DNA of 64,000 nt. Origin: Sphaerotilus microaerophilus (GTDB lineage: Bacteria; Pseudomonadota; Gammaproteobacteria; Burkholderiales; Burkholderiaceae_C). The DNA is taken from assembly GCF_023734135.1 (NCBI RefSeq), contig NZ_AP025730.1:1984001-2048000 (forward strand). Direction: 5' to 3'. Shown piece by piece: positions 10,842-19,064 of the stretch (positions are counted from its first letter, which is position 1; every line of letters begins with the position of its first letter). The translations under genes were made by a program, and so were the position numbers. The notes beneath the pieces were generated by a model that did no database searches, was not told the DNA's origin, and was given only the letters and a program-made list of their open reading frames with translations.

Positions 10842-11228
10842 TCAGGTGGGTTGGCTCGCCGCAGCGGGGGGCTGGGTGGATGCGTCGTCGTGCACGATCA
10901 GGTCGACCACGCGCAGCTCGGTGCCGCCGGTGGGCTGGATCTGGTGGCCGCCGCACAGCGGGCAGGGGTCGGCGCGGCTCTGGATCTCGACCGTCGTGCC
11001 GCAGGCCAGGCACCAGGCGGCGCCGGGCGGTTCGTCGATCAGGATCTCGGCGCCCTGCAGCACGGTGCCGTGGGCGCAGGCCTCCAGTGCGAAGCGCAGC
11101 GCGTGCACGTCCACGCCGGAGAGCGCGCCGGCCTCCACGCGCAGCTGCGAGACGCGCTGGAAGTGCTCGCGCGCGGCGGCGTCCTCGACCACGCGCACGA
11201 TGCCGCCGGCCAGACTCAGTTCATGCAT
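10842..11228 (-). CDS. hypA: Nickel chaperone HypA
   Basis: HypA passes nickel to the hydrogenase large subunit. The start is at MHELSLAGG, the invariant Met-His N-terminus that binds nickel; the frame runs 13 codons further upstream but that part is not HypA-like. The zinc site is CLACG and CPLCGG (two CxxC pairs). The protein is about 128 residues with a Gln/Pro/Ala tail. The start lies within the last bases of hoxV, showing tight coupling. Confidence 0.96.
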   Translation of the reverse strand: MHELSLAGGIVRVVEDAAAREHFQRVSQLRVEAGALSGVDVHALRFALEACAHGTVLQGAEILIDEPPGAAWCLACGTTVEIQSRADPCPLCGGHQIQPTGGTELRVVDLIVHDDASTQPPAAASQPT

Positions 11229-12507
11229 CGGGGGATCCTTCGGCGGTCGCACGTTCGGTGGGGGCATCGGCTGCGTCGATGGAGAAGGCCACGCAGGGGT
11301 CGAAGGCCACCGCCAGCCGCTGGGCAGCGACGGGGCGTTCGTCGGCGGGCCGCCCCGACAGCCCGGCCAGCGCCTGCGCCAGCACGCCGCGGGGGTGGAA
11401 GTTCCATTCGGTGGGCGCCAGCACGCGGCAGGCCTCGACGGTCTGGCCGGTGGGGTCGAGCCGCACCCAGTGGACCAGCAGGCCGCGGGCCATCTCGGTC
11501 CAGGCGATCCCCTCGCCCGGGCTCAAGGTCAGCGCGCCGCGGGTGAGCCAGTGTTCGCCTTCCGGGCTGGCGAGCTGCAGCAGGTCGACGACGCGGGCGA
11601 CGAGGCGGTCCCAGGCGCTGTGCACAGCCGCGGCCGGGCCGTGGCGGCGGTTCCAGGGGCCGGTGTCGGGCAGGCTGTCAGCCAGCTGCGGGGCGATCCA
11701 GAAGCCGGGTTCGCGGGCGAGGGCCGCCGCGATCCCACGCAGCCGGGCCTGCAGCGCGGCCTCGTCGCCGGCGAGCAGCGTGGCGGCCGGTGCACTCGCC
11801 ATCAGGCGGTCGGCACGGGCCGGGCCGGTGAGCTGGCTGGCCAGCAGGCGCGCGATCAGGGGCGGCTTCGCCAGGCTGGCCTGCCCCAGCGCCCAGCGGG
11901 CGGCCCAGCCCTGGGGGTCGCCGGTGTGTGCGGCCAGCCAGTCGGCCACAGGCATGGCCAGCAGGGCGTGCGCGAGCCAGTCGGGCAGGGCGGCCAGGCG
12001 CTCCTCGGCCGGCCAGTCGCTGCGCCACAGCGGGCAGGCGCGCAGCAGCAGGGCGCTGGCGGCATCGCGGGCGGCGTGGCTCAGCCCCGGCGGCGTGGCG
12101 CCGGGCAGCTGGCGCGGCCAGTCGTGCACGATGCGCAGGATCTGGTCGCGCGCGGTGGCCAGGCGCAGCGCCTGGGCCTCGCCCGCGGTGCGGCCGGGGT
12201 CGGTGTCGCCCCGGGCGGCCAGCACCGCGCGGCGGGCGGTGAGCCGGTGCGCCTGGGCGCACAGGCTGTGCACGGCGGCGAGCAGGTCGGGGAGCTGGTC
12301 GGCCGGCTTGCCTGGGGCCAGGCGGGGTACGACCTCGGGCCGGCTGCTGTCGATGGCCGGCAGGCCTGCTCCGGCACGCAGGCGCACCTCGCCGGCCAGG
12401 TTGGCGGGGGCGCGCGCACCCGCACCCGCACCCGCACCCATGCCGGCAGCCGCGCCCGCGCCTGGCTGCGCAGTCGGTCCGGTGGCGGGGGCGGTGGGCG
12501 AACTCAT
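11221..12507 (-). CDS. hoxV: Hydrogenase accessory protein HoxV/HupK
   Basis: HoxV/HupK is a scaffold-like protein distantly related to hydrogenase large subunits and used in assembling membrane-bound hydrogenases. Evidence is its position between hoxT and hypA and the C-terminal RLAVAFDPCVAFSID, an echo of the large-subunit DPCxxC end that keeps only the first Cys. The chosen start MSSPTAPATG at 12507 gives 428 residues; an upstream ATG at 12558 overlaps hoxT. The first 50 residues are an Ala/Gly repeat (GAGAGAGA) that is probably disordered. Confidence 0.85.
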   Translation of the reverse strand: MSSPTAPATGPTAQPGAGAAAGMGAGAGAGARAPANLAGEVRLRAGAGLPAIDSSRPEVVPRLAPGKPADQLPDLLAAVHSLCAQAHRLTARRAVLAARGDTDPGRTAGEAQALRLATARDQILRIVHDWPRQLPGATPPGLSHAARDAASALLLRACPLWRSDWPAEERLAALPDWLAHALLAMPVADWLAAHTGDPQGWAARWALGQASLAKPPLIARLLASQLTGPARADRLMASAPAATLLAGDEAALQARLRGIAAALAREPGFWIAPQLADSLPDTGPWNRRHGPAAAVHSAWDRLVARVVDLLQLASPEGEHWLTRGALTLSPGEGIAWTEMARGLLVHWVRLDPTGQTVEACRVLAPTEWNFHPRGVLAQALAGLSGRPADERPVAAQRLAVAFDPCVAFSIDAADAPTERATAEGSPDA

Positions 12508-12535
12508 GGACGGCGATTGTGGGCGCAGGACGCCA

Positions 12536-13210
12536 TCAGGGTCGTTGATCGGCCGCACGGGTGCCGCCGAACAGGAAGCCGCGCCGGGCCGGGCGCTCCA
12601 CCGGGGTGGGTGCGGCGGCCGGCGCGGCCACGGGACCGGCCGGAACGCTCGAAGCCGCGGGAGCAGTGGCCGGGGACGCCGTGACCGATGCCGTTGCCGG
12701 CGTGCGCAGCAGCTTCATGACCTCGGCCGCCGTGGCGACCGCGGCCGCCTGGTCGGCGAAGTGGAACATCGGCGAGTACAGCGAACACTGCTCGTAGTGG
12801 CCCAGCCGGTCCTCCTGCGCGCCGACGAAGTAGAGCGGCTCGCTGCCACCGACCGCGCGCAGCGCGTCGCGCCCCACCTGCAGGCAGCCGGCCGCGGCGG
12901 CGCCGGCGAGATCGGCCAGCGGCTGCACCGGCAGGCGCAGCAGGTTCATGAACCAGGGCGTCACGAGCACGCCGCAGAGCCAGCCGGGCGCATCCGGCAG
13001 CGGGGCGAAGCCCACCGCCCGCACCTGCAGCGCCGCGTGCAGCACCGGCACCCCCGCCATGCGGGTGGCGGCGATGTGCCGGAAGGTGCGCTCCAGGTTG
13101 TCAATGCGTTGCTCGACCGCATCCAGCAGCCGCCGCGGATCCGGCTTTGCTGGTCCGCTGGCGGCGCCCCCCTGGGGGGGAGCGGCGAAGCCGCAACGGG
13201 GGGGGGTCAT
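12536..13210 (-). CDS. hoxT: Hydrogenase assembly chaperone HoxT/HybE
   Basis: HoxT/HupJ/HybE-family protein, thought to guard the small-subunit precursor before Tat export. Core motifs are VEQRIDNLERTFRHIAATRM, GVLVTPWFMNLL and YSPMFHFADQ. The C-terminus ends ARRGFLFGG, a usual family feature. The ATG overlaps the hoxR stop by four bases. The first 24 codons (MTPPRCGFAAPPQGGAASG) are encoded by a REP-like repeat and the core begins only near PRRLLDAVEQ, so the repeat seems to have extended or replaced the original N-terminus. Confidence 0.88.
   Translation of the reverse strand: MTPPRCGFAAPPQGGAASGPAKPDPRRLLDAVEQRIDNLERTFRHIAATRMAGVPVLHAALQVRAVGFAPLPDAPGWLCGVLVTPWFMNLLRLPVQPLADLAGAAAAGCLQVGRDALRAVGGSEPLYFVGAQEDRLGHYEQCSLYSPMFHFADQAAAVATAAEVMKLLRTPATASVTASPATAPAASSVPAGPVAAPAAAPTPVERPARRGFLFGGTRAADQRP
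13144..13210. repeat. REP-like repeat forming the hoxT 5' end
   Basis: On the minus strand the segment reads TGACATGACCCCCCCCG, then an inner GCGGCTTCGCCGC stem, C- and G-runs, and CCGCCAGCGGACC. The repeat at 16310-16400 has the same order: start codon after TGAC, C-run, GCGCCTTCGGCGC stem, C/G runs and CCGCCAGCGGACC. Both overlap the start codon of the downstream gene. Confidence 0.65.
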
Positions 13211-13419
13211 GTCACAACCATGAACTGGTCGGCGGCGCCGTCGCAGCGCGGGCAGCGCCAGTGCGCCGGCAGGGCGGAGAACGGCGTGCCGGGGTCGATC
13301 TGCCAGACCGGGTCGCCCTCGGCCGGGTCGTAGACGTACCAGCAGATCTTGCACTCCAGCTGGGTGTCGGGCGCCAGCTTGGCCGCGTCGCCGAGATAGC
13401 TGCCTTCAAAACCACTCAT
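13207..13419 (-). CDS. hoxR: Rubredoxin HoxR
   Basis: Rubredoxin-type iron protein of hydrogenase operons (HupI/HoxR), linked in other bacteria to making or protecting the small subunit's Fe-S clusters in air. The 70-residue product has both Cys pairs, CKIC and CPRCD, around the typical WYVYDPAEGDP and FSALPAHWRCP. The start at MSGFEGSYLGD (13419) overlaps the hoxQ stop by four bases; five extra in-frame codons upstream have no support. Confidence 0.95.
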   Translation of the reverse strand: MSGFEGSYLGDAAKLAPDTQLECKICWYVYDPAEGDPVWQIDPGTPFSALPAHWRCPRCDGAADQFMVVT

Positions 13420-14315
13420 GCCTGTTCCACCCACTGCAGCACCTCGGTCAGGCGCTCGGCCGAATCGGCCAGGTCCTCGGTGGCGGCGCAGGCCACCTCG
13501 GGCAGGTCCACCACCTCGACGGCGTTGAGGATCACCGCGTCCTGCGAGTTGTAGTAGACGACCCGCCAGGTGTGGTCCACCGCCGCGTTGGTGATGCGGC
13601 AGTTGCCGTAGCCGCGCGAGAGGATGACGACGCGGCCGGTGCCGATGATGTGGTCGATGTAGGCGATGTCCTCCGGCGTGACCGGCAGCAGCGAGAGGTT
13701 GACCACCTCGGCGCTCTGGCCGGCGCGCCAGTGCAGGCGGTGCTCGGCCAGCTCGGCCAGGATGGCCGGGGCGTTGAGCACGCCCGGCGGCAGCGGCTGC
13801 AGCGGCGCCAGCGGTGCGCGGGCGTCGTCGCGGGCGGCCTGGCGCAGGATGGCCGGCACCGGGCCGACCTCGATGTGGTCACGCACCAGGCCGTCGTCGC
13901 TGCGCTCGATCACGCGCCAGACGCCGGCGAACACCGACTCCTGGATCTGCACCCGCGGCAGGGCGTGGGCCTGGCCGGGGGCCCCCGGCTCGGCCAGCAC
14001 CTGGGCGCTGACTTCGCCCTCGCCCAGCACCTGGTGGATCAGCGCCAGGTCGTCGGCGCCCAGGACTTCCAGGCGCACGGGCTCGACCGCCTGCCCGGCC
14101 AGCAGCGCCTGCAGGCGCGCGTGCACCTCGTGCAGGGCGCGCAGCGCCGGGCCGTGGCCGGCGAAGGCCTCGGGCTCGGGCAGCGGGGGCGGCTGGAAGG
14201 TGGCCATGCCCTGCGGCAGGCTGAGGTAGTCCAGGCCTTCGTCTTCGGACTGGCTGCCGGCGCCGAGGGCGACCACCGGGATGGGGAAGGACTTCGGATC
14301 GTACGGGAGGCTCAT
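13416..14315 (-). CDS. hoxQ: Hydrogenase small-subunit maturation chaperone HoxQ
   Basis: HoxQ/HupH protein of 299 residues, which with HoxO binds the small-subunit precursor and holds it back from export until its clusters are complete. Features are the start SLPYDPKSFPIPVVALG, IQESVFAGVWRV in the middle, and LSRGYGNCRITNAAV with WRVVYYNSQDAVILN near the end. It starts 40 bp after hoxO and is four-base coupled to hoxR. Confidence 0.92.
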   Translation of the reverse strand: MSLPYDPKSFPIPVVALGAGSQSEDEGLDYLSLPQGMATFQPPPLPEPEAFAGHGPALRALHEVHARLQALLAGQAVEPVRLEVLGADDLALIHQVLGEGEVSAQVLAEPGAPGQAHALPRVQIQESVFAGVWRVIERSDDGLVRDHIEVGPVPAILRQAARDDARAPLAPLQPLPPGVLNAPAILAELAEHRLHWRAGQSAEVVNLSLLPVTPEDIAYIDHIIGTGRVVILSRGYGNCRITNAAVDHTWRVVYYNSQDAVILNAVEVVDLPEVACAATEDLADSAERLTEVLQWVEQA

Positions 14316-14355
14316 GCGGGGCTCCGGAAGGGATTCGGTCTGCGGAACTCAGGAC

Positions 14356-14805
14356 TCAGTGGCAGGCAGCGCCGGCATCGGCATTCGCCGAGACGACCGG
14401 GATGCCGACGGTGGGGGCCCGGCTGATCGGGGCCTCCAGCGCCTCGCCGACCTTGGCCACGTACTCGGTCCAGTCGTGCATGCCGGGCAGGACGGTAACG
14501 TAGGCACCGTCGCGCAGGAAGACCAGCGCGGGCCAGCGGTTGCTGCCGAAGCGGCGGGCGATCTCGGTCTCGTGCTCACGGTCGACCACGCCGACGGCGA
14601 AGCGGCCCGGGTGGGCGGCCTGCAACTCGGGTAGCACGACGGCCACGTCCAGCGCCTCGGGGAAGCGCACCGGGTCGCCGCTGAGGAAGAGCACGCGGTC
14701 ACCCGCCTCGGCGAGGAAGGCGTCGAGCGTCTCGGGCGTGATCCAGCGGGCGCCGAACTGCTGGACCAGGCGCTGCTGCAGGGGGTGGGCGGTGTCGTAG
14801 CTCAT
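14356..14805 (-). CDS. hoxO: Hydrogenase chaperone HoxO (thioredoxin-like)
   Basis: HoxO/HupG/HyaE family, 149 residues, a thioredoxin-fold chaperone specific for the Tat-exported hydrogenase small subunit. The sequence follows thioredoxin (VLFLSGDPVRFPE; FAVGVVDREHETEIARRFG; RWPALVFLRDGAYV) but the CxxC active site is absent, as expected for this family. It acts in the cytoplasm with HoxQ and lies between hoxL and hoxQ. Confidence 0.93.
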   Translation of the reverse strand: MSYDTAHPLQQRLVQQFGARWITPETLDAFLAEAGDRVLFLSGDPVRFPEALDVAVVLPELQAAHPGRFAVGVVDREHETEIARRFGSNRWPALVFLRDGAYVTVLPGMHDWTEYVAKVGEALEAPISRAPTVGIPVVSANADAGAACH

Positions 14806-14842
14806 GGGGTGTCTCGGGCAGGGTGGAGTGGCGCTGAGGGCG

Positions 14843-15166
14843 TCAGCTGCGCGGCGCGGCGCCGGTGAGCGCAGCGAGTTGGTCGGCGCTCATCATCGAA
14901 GGCAGGTCAAAGGCCGCCTCGGTGTCGGCAGCGGTGGCGGTGTTGCCGGCCATCACGGCGTCGAGCAGGTCGAGGGTGGCATCGACTTCAGCGGCGCGCT
15001 CGGGCGTGATCGCCTCGCGGGCGCCGTCGAGGAAGACCAGCAGCCAGTCACCGGCGGCCGGCTCGTCGACCAGCGCGGTGTTGACGAGGCGGACTTCTCC
15101 ACGCCCTTGCACCAGCGCGTGGCCGGGCCGGGTCTCGATGACCTGCATGGGGATGCCGATGCACAT
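14843..15166 (-). CDS. hoxL: HypC-like chaperone HoxL
   Basis: HypC-family paralogue of 107 residues dedicated to the large subunit HoxG; it helps place the Fe(CN)2CO unit and is needed in air. It begins MCIGIPMQVIE with the family Met-Cys start. GDWLLVFLDGAREAI is the beta-barrel core, and the tail is longer and acidic (DTEAAFDLPSMMSADQL). It starts 13 bp after hoxM. Confidence 0.94.
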   Translation of the reverse strand: MCIGIPMQVIETRPGHALVQGRGEVRLVNTALVDEPAAGDWLLVFLDGAREAITPERAAEVDATLDLLDAVMAGNTATAADTEAAFDLPSMMSADQLAALTGAAPRS

Positions 15167-15179
15167 GGACTGGCTCCCC

Positions 15180-15902
15180 TCAGGTGGTCGACGCGGCCGC
15201 GGCCGGCGTGCCGTCCGGGTGGTTGCCCGGCAGGGTCATCAGGAAGCGTTCGTCGCCGACGCGGCAGGCCAGCCCGGCGTCCGGGCGGCCGGATTCGTAG
15301 GCCGCCAGGCCCAGGGTCGGCAGGGTCACGGCCTCCGAGTGGTCGGGCGGGGCTTGGCGGGTGCGGGGCTCGGCGCCCCAGGCGCGCAGCCGGTCCACGC
15401 CCAGCGCCAGGGCGTCTTCCATCGCCAGCTTGACGCTCTCGCGCAGGCTGCCGCCGTAGTCCTCCAGCTCCTCGGGCTGGCAGCCGATCAGCAGCACCTG
15501 CTCGGGGTAGTGGCCGGTGAGCTGGGCCAGCATCAGCACCTCCTGGAAGCCGGTCTGGTGCAGGCTCATCTTCTTGGCGCCGAGGAACTTGGGCACTTCC
15601 TCGTTCTCGACGATCTTGAGCGTGCCGGGCGGCAGGCCGTAGTCCACCGCGTCGAAGATGATGAGCCGCTGCGCGGCCTGCACGTGGTGGATGAGGTACA
15701 GGCCCTGGGTGCCGCCGTCGATCAGCTGCACGTTGGGCGCCAGGTCCCAGCGCTGCTGCAGGGCCTCGACGCAGCGCACGCCGAAGCCCTCGTCGGCCCA
15801 GAGCACGTTGCCGATGCCGAGCACGACGATGGCGTCTTCCGGATCTTCCAGCAGGGTGTCACGGGTAGGGTGACAGGTGCTTTCGGGCGTGGAGGCAGTC
15901 AT
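15180..15902 (-). CDS. hoxM: Hydrogenase maturation protease HoxM
   Basis: HoxM/HupD/HyaD endopeptidase that removes the C-terminal extension of HoxG once nickel is in place. IVVLGIGNVLWADEGFGVRC carries the first metal-ligand Glu/Asp, DAVDYGLPPG the second ligand, and KMSLHQTGFQEVL the His. At 240 residues it is longer than the usual 165-200 because of an N-terminal TPESTCHPTRDTLLEDPED and a C-terminal tail after about 195. The substrate extension is visible in hoxG. Confidence 0.95.
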   Translation of the reverse strand: MTASTPESTCHPTRDTLLEDPEDAIVVLGIGNVLWADEGFGVRCVEALQQRWDLAPNVQLIDGGTQGLYLIHHVQAAQRLIIFDAVDYGLPPGTLKIVENEEVPKFLGAKKMSLHQTGFQEVLMLAQLTGHYPEQVLLIGCQPEELEDYGGSLRESVKLAMEDALALGVDRLRAWGAEPRTRQAPPDHSEAVTLPTLGLAAYESGRPDAGLACRVGDERFLMTLPGNHPDGTPAAAASTT

Positions 15903-15910
15903 GGCGTGGA

Positions 15911-16399
15911 TCAGGAGGAACCGCCGGGGCGGAAAAGGAGGGTGTCAGACGCGCAGTTCGCGCGCCGACACCGGGAGGATAGGGGCCGATGGGTGGCTGA
16001 ACGGCGCAGGGCCTGCCAGTGGTGCCAGCTGTCCCAGCGGGACTGCTGCTCAAGCCAGAAGCCGGCGTCCACCCCGAAGGCCAGTGCGCAGCGGATCGCG
16101 GTGTCCGGCGACATCGCGCGCTGGCCCTGCACCAGCTCGTTGACGCGCCGGCGCGAGATGCCCAGCAGGCGGGCGGCGGCGCTCTGGTTGATCGCCAGTG
16201 GCGTGAGCACCAGGTGGTCCAGCAGGCGGCCCGGGTGGATCGGCCGGCGCAGCGGCACGCCACGCGGCACATGAAGCCCCTCCACCCAAGCAACCGCCGC
16301 GGAACCGGCTCCGCCGGTCCGCTGGCGGTGCCCCCCAGAACCCGGAGGGTTCCCTCCAGGAACGGGGGACGCGCCGAAGGCGCTTCGGGGGGGATTCAT
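15911..16399 (-). CDS. Orphan HigA-like XRE-family regulator
   Basis: Helix-turn-helix protein of the HigA antitoxin family: [20 protein letters not shown] then RRRVNELVQGQRAMSPDTAI is the XRE domain (about residues 66-105). DAGFWLEQQSRWDSWHHWQA follows as in HigA. No HigB toxin precedes it; instead it sits one base after the hoxZ stop and 8 bp before hoxM, within the hydrogenase operon. The first 35 codons come from a REP-like repeat and may not be translated; an internal GTG near LHVPRGVPL is an alternative start. It could be a local regulator or a leftover. Confidence 0.8.
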   Translation of the reverse strand: MNPPRSAFGASPVPGGNPPGSGGHRQRTGGAGSAAVAWVEGLHVPRGVPLRRPIHPGRLLDHLVLTPLAINQSAAARLLGISRRRVNELVQGQRAMSPDTAIRCALAFGVDAGFWLEQQSRWDSWHHWQALRRSATHRPLSSRCRRANCASDTLLFRPGGSS

Positions 16400-16400
16400 G
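16310..16400. repeat. REP-like repeat after hoxZ
   Basis: C- and G-rich palindromic sequence just after the hoxZ stop. It overlaps the start region of the HigA-like gene and is related to the repeat at 13144-13210 in order and inner stems (GCGCCTTCGGCGC at about 16370-16382). An extra imperfect stem (AACCCGGAGGGTT) lies at 16339-16351. Confidence 0.6.
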
Positions 16401-17135
16401 TCACCTCTTGAAGGTGCGGTAGCCGGAGATCATGGTGGACACCATGCTCTGGCGGCCCATGATGTCCTCGCGGATCGCGGCGTAGACGTGCAGCGTCACG
16501 AAGATCACCATGCCCCACATGCCCATGCGGTGCCAGGTGTGCAGGTTCTGGCTGTTGTGGTCGAACAGGGTGATCACCCAGCCGAACATCACCTCCTGCC
16601 ACGATCCCATCTGCGCGCCTTCGCCGTACATCGCGAAGCCGGTGCAGACCATGAAGACCGAGAACAGGAAGAAGCCGAAGAACATCGCCAGGCGCGCCAT
16701 CGGGTTGTGGCCCACGTACTGGCTGGGCTGCGGGATCAGGAAGGCGTACCACTTCAGCATCGTGATCACCTCGCGCCAGTAGGCCGGCGTGAAGATGGGC
16801 AGCACGAACAGCTCATGCGCGTGGTGGTTGCCCACGATGGCCCAGTAGATGCGCCCCAGCAGGCCCACCGCGAACACATAGGCCGCACTGAAGTGGGCGA
16901 AGCGGATGTAGCCCATCAGGTAGTGCTCGCTGGCCTCGCCGGGCATCGTCGGCAGCGGCGCGCCGATGAAGTAGCCGGTGACGGCCAGCACCGTGATGGC
17001 CAGGGCGTTCACCCAGTGCCAGGCCCGCACCGGCGCCTCGTAGACGTAGACCGACTTGGTGGTGGCGCCGTGCTCGACCGCCGCGGTGTCGATGCCGGTG
17101 GCATCGGCAAGCTTCTGTGTGGTGGAGGTGCTCAT
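16401..17135 (-). CDS. hoxZ: Hydrogenase cytochrome b subunit HoxZ
   Basis: Di-haem cytochrome b that anchors the hydrogenase to the periplasmic face and passes electrons to quinone. The 244-residue protein shows four hydrophobic segments: ALAITVLAVTGYFIG, SAAYVFAVGLLGRIYWAIV, LAMFFGFFLFSVFMVCTGFA and GMVIFVTLHVYAAIRE. Histidines suited to haem binding occur in PVRAWHWVN, FAHFSAAY, LHTWHRMGMW and LHVYAAIRED. It starts 13 bp downstream of hoxG. Confidence 0.96.
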   Translation of the reverse strand: MSTSTTQKLADATGIDTAAVEHGATTKSVYVYEAPVRAWHWVNALAITVLAVTGYFIGAPLPTMPGEASEHYLMGYIRFAHFSAAYVFAVGLLGRIYWAIVGNHHAHELFVLPIFTPAYWREVITMLKWYAFLIPQPSQYVGHNPMARLAMFFGFFLFSVFMVCTGFAMYGEGAQMGSWQEVMFGWVITLFDHNSQNLHTWHRMGMWGMVIFVTLHVYAAIREDIMGRQSMVSTMISGYRTFKR

Positions 17136-17148
17136 GGCCGCTCCTGGT

Positions 17149-19020
17149 TCAACGCACCTTGACGGTGGTGAGTTCCTGTCCGTCCGGGCTCATCACGTGG
17201 GTGGAGCAGGCCAGGCAGGGGTCGAAGCTGTGCAGCGTGCGCAGGATCTCCAGTGGCTGCTCCGGGTTGGCCATTGGCGTGTTCATCAGCGAGGCCTCGA
17301 AGGCGCCGATCTGGCCCTTGTGGTCACGCGGGCTGCCGTTCCACGTGGTGGGCACCACGCACTGGTAGTTCTCGATGCGCCCTTCCTTGATCCGGATCCA
17401 GTGCGCCAGGCCGCCGCGCGGCGCGGCGGTGCAGCCCACGCCCTTGGCTTCCTTCGGCCAGGAGGCCGGGTCCCACTTGTCGACGTTGGCGGTGGCGGTG
17501 TCGCCGGCCTTGATGTTGGCGATCAACTCGGCGTGGTCGTCCACCATCATCTCGGCACAGTACTGCGCTTCCAGGCAGCGCGCCAGCGTGCGGCCGATGG
17601 TGCTGGGCAGCATCTGCTTGAGCGTGAACTGCGTTTCCGGCAGGCCCAGTGCCTTCGGGATGGCGCTGTTGATCATCTGGGCGGCGAACTCCAGCTGCTC
17701 CTTCGGGCGCTGGGCGTACTTGTTGCCCTTCTTGGCGTGGGCGTAGGCCAGGATGTAGCGCGGCAGCGGGCCGACCTCCATCGCGTGGCCGCGCCAGCGC
17801 GGGGCCTTGATCCAGCTGTACTTGGCGCTCTCGTCGACCTGCTCGATGGCGGTGCGGCTGCCCTTGAACTTCGGGCCCTCGGGCTTGTAGTTCGGTTCGG
17901 TGACGCCGTCCCAGGGGTGCAGGCCCTTGTTGTCGCCCCCAATGGCGTCGGCGTACTTGTACCAGCTGTGGGTGACGAACTCCTGCACCTGCTCCGGGTC
18001 GCGCGGGTCGACCGGCAGGATCTCGTCCCAGTTGCCGTTGATGATCGCGCCGCCGGGCAGCTGGTCGGTCGACTTGTCGTAGTTGACCTTCGGGAACTCG
18101 CCGTAGTCCAGCACATTGGTGGCCGACAGGCCGCCGCCGTGCAGCCAGCCGGCGTGCTTGTAGAGCGTGCCGATGGCCAGCACGTCGGGCAAGTAGACGT
18201 TCTTGACGAACTCCACCATCTCGTCGATGCGCGCCTTGATGAAGTTCAGCCGCTCCATGTTGATCGGCGCACCGGCAGCACCGTTGCCGTCGATGTTGAT
18301 GGCGCAGGGCATGCCGCCGACCAGGAAGTTCGGGTGCGGGTTCTTGCCACCGATGATGGTGTGCACCTTCACCCACTCCTTTTGCAGGTCCAGCGCCTCC
18401 AGGTAGTGGGTGACGGCCATCAGGTTGGCTTCGGCGGGCAGCACATAGGCCTTGTTGCCCCAGTAGCCGTTCATGAAGGGCCCGAGCTGGCCGGACTCGA
18501 CGAACTTCTTCAGCCGGTTCTGCACGTCGCGGAAGTAGCCCGGCGACGACATCGGGTGGCTCGGCGACACCAGCTGCTGCAGCTCGCTGGTCTTCTTCGG
18601 GTCGGCCTTGAGCGCGCTGACCACGTCCACCCAGTCCAGCGCGTGCAGGTGGTAGAAGTGCACCGCGTGGTCGTGCACCTGCAGCGTCTTGTTGAACAGC
18701 TCGCGCAGCAGGTGGGCGTTCTTCGGGATCTTGATGCCCAGTGCGTCCTCGACCGCGCGCACGCTGGTCAGCGCGTGCGTGCCGGTGCACACGCCGCAGA
18801 TGCGTTCCACGAACGCCCAGGCGTCGCGCGGATCGCGGCCCTTCAGGATCACTTCGAGGCCGCGCCACATCGTGCCGGTGGAGACGGCGTTGCGGATGAC
18901 GTTGTCCTTGTCGACGTTCACCTCGCAGCGCATGTGGCCTTCGATGCGGGTGACCGGGTCGACGACGATGCGGCGCCCGCTGTCGTCGAGCTTGAAGCCT
19001 TGCGTTTCAATCGCGCCCAT
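17149..19020 (-). CDS. hoxG: [NiFe]-hydrogenase large subunit HoxG
   Basis: Catalytic subunit that splits H2 at the NiFe(CN)2CO centre, 623 residues. The N-terminal nickel motif is [12 protein letters not shown] (about residues 73-84). The C-terminal motif is [16 protein letters not shown], with ELTTVKVR following. Cleavage after the His by HoxM would remove the last 15 residues. It is exported as a pre-folded dimer by the Tat signal on HoxK. The ATG lies about 45 bp after hoxK. Confidence 0.98.
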   Translation of the reverse strand: MGAIETQGFKLDDSGRRIVVDPVTRIEGHMRCEVNVDKDNVIRNAVSTGTMWRGLEVILKGRDPRDAWAFVERICGVCTGTHALTSVRAVEDALGIKIPKNAHLLRELFNKTLQVHDHAVHFYHLHALDWVDVVSALKADPKKTSELQQLVSPSHPMSSPGYFRDVQNRLKKFVESGQLGPFMNGYWGNKAYVLPAEANLMAVTHYLEALDLQKEWVKVHTIIGGKNPHPNFLVGGMPCAINIDGNGAAGAPINMERLNFIKARIDEMVEFVKNVYLPDVLAIGTLYKHAGWLHGGGLSATNVLDYGEFPKVNYDKSTDQLPGGAIINGNWDEILPVDPRDPEQVQEFVTHSWYKYADAIGGDNKGLHPWDGVTEPNYKPEGPKFKGSRTAIEQVDESAKYSWIKAPRWRGHAMEVGPLPRYILAYAHAKKGNKYAQRPKEQLEFAAQMINSAIPKALGLPETQFTLKQMLPSTIGRTLARCLEAQYCAEMMVDDHAELIANIKAGDTATANVDKWDPASWPKEAKGVGCTAAPRGGLAHWIRIKEGRIENYQCVVPTTWNGSPRDHKGQIGAFEASLMNTPMANPEQPLEILRTLHSFDPCLACSTHVMSPDGQELTTVKVR

Positions 19021-19064
19021 GGATGTTCCTCAGTGTTCTCGGTGTTCTGTTCGTGCCGGGCGGG

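Noticed and set aside
12508..12558. Longer start for hoxV at 12558
   Set aside because: It would lengthen the gene into hoxT with no conserved residues; the ATG at 12507 is preferred, although its ribosome site is weak.
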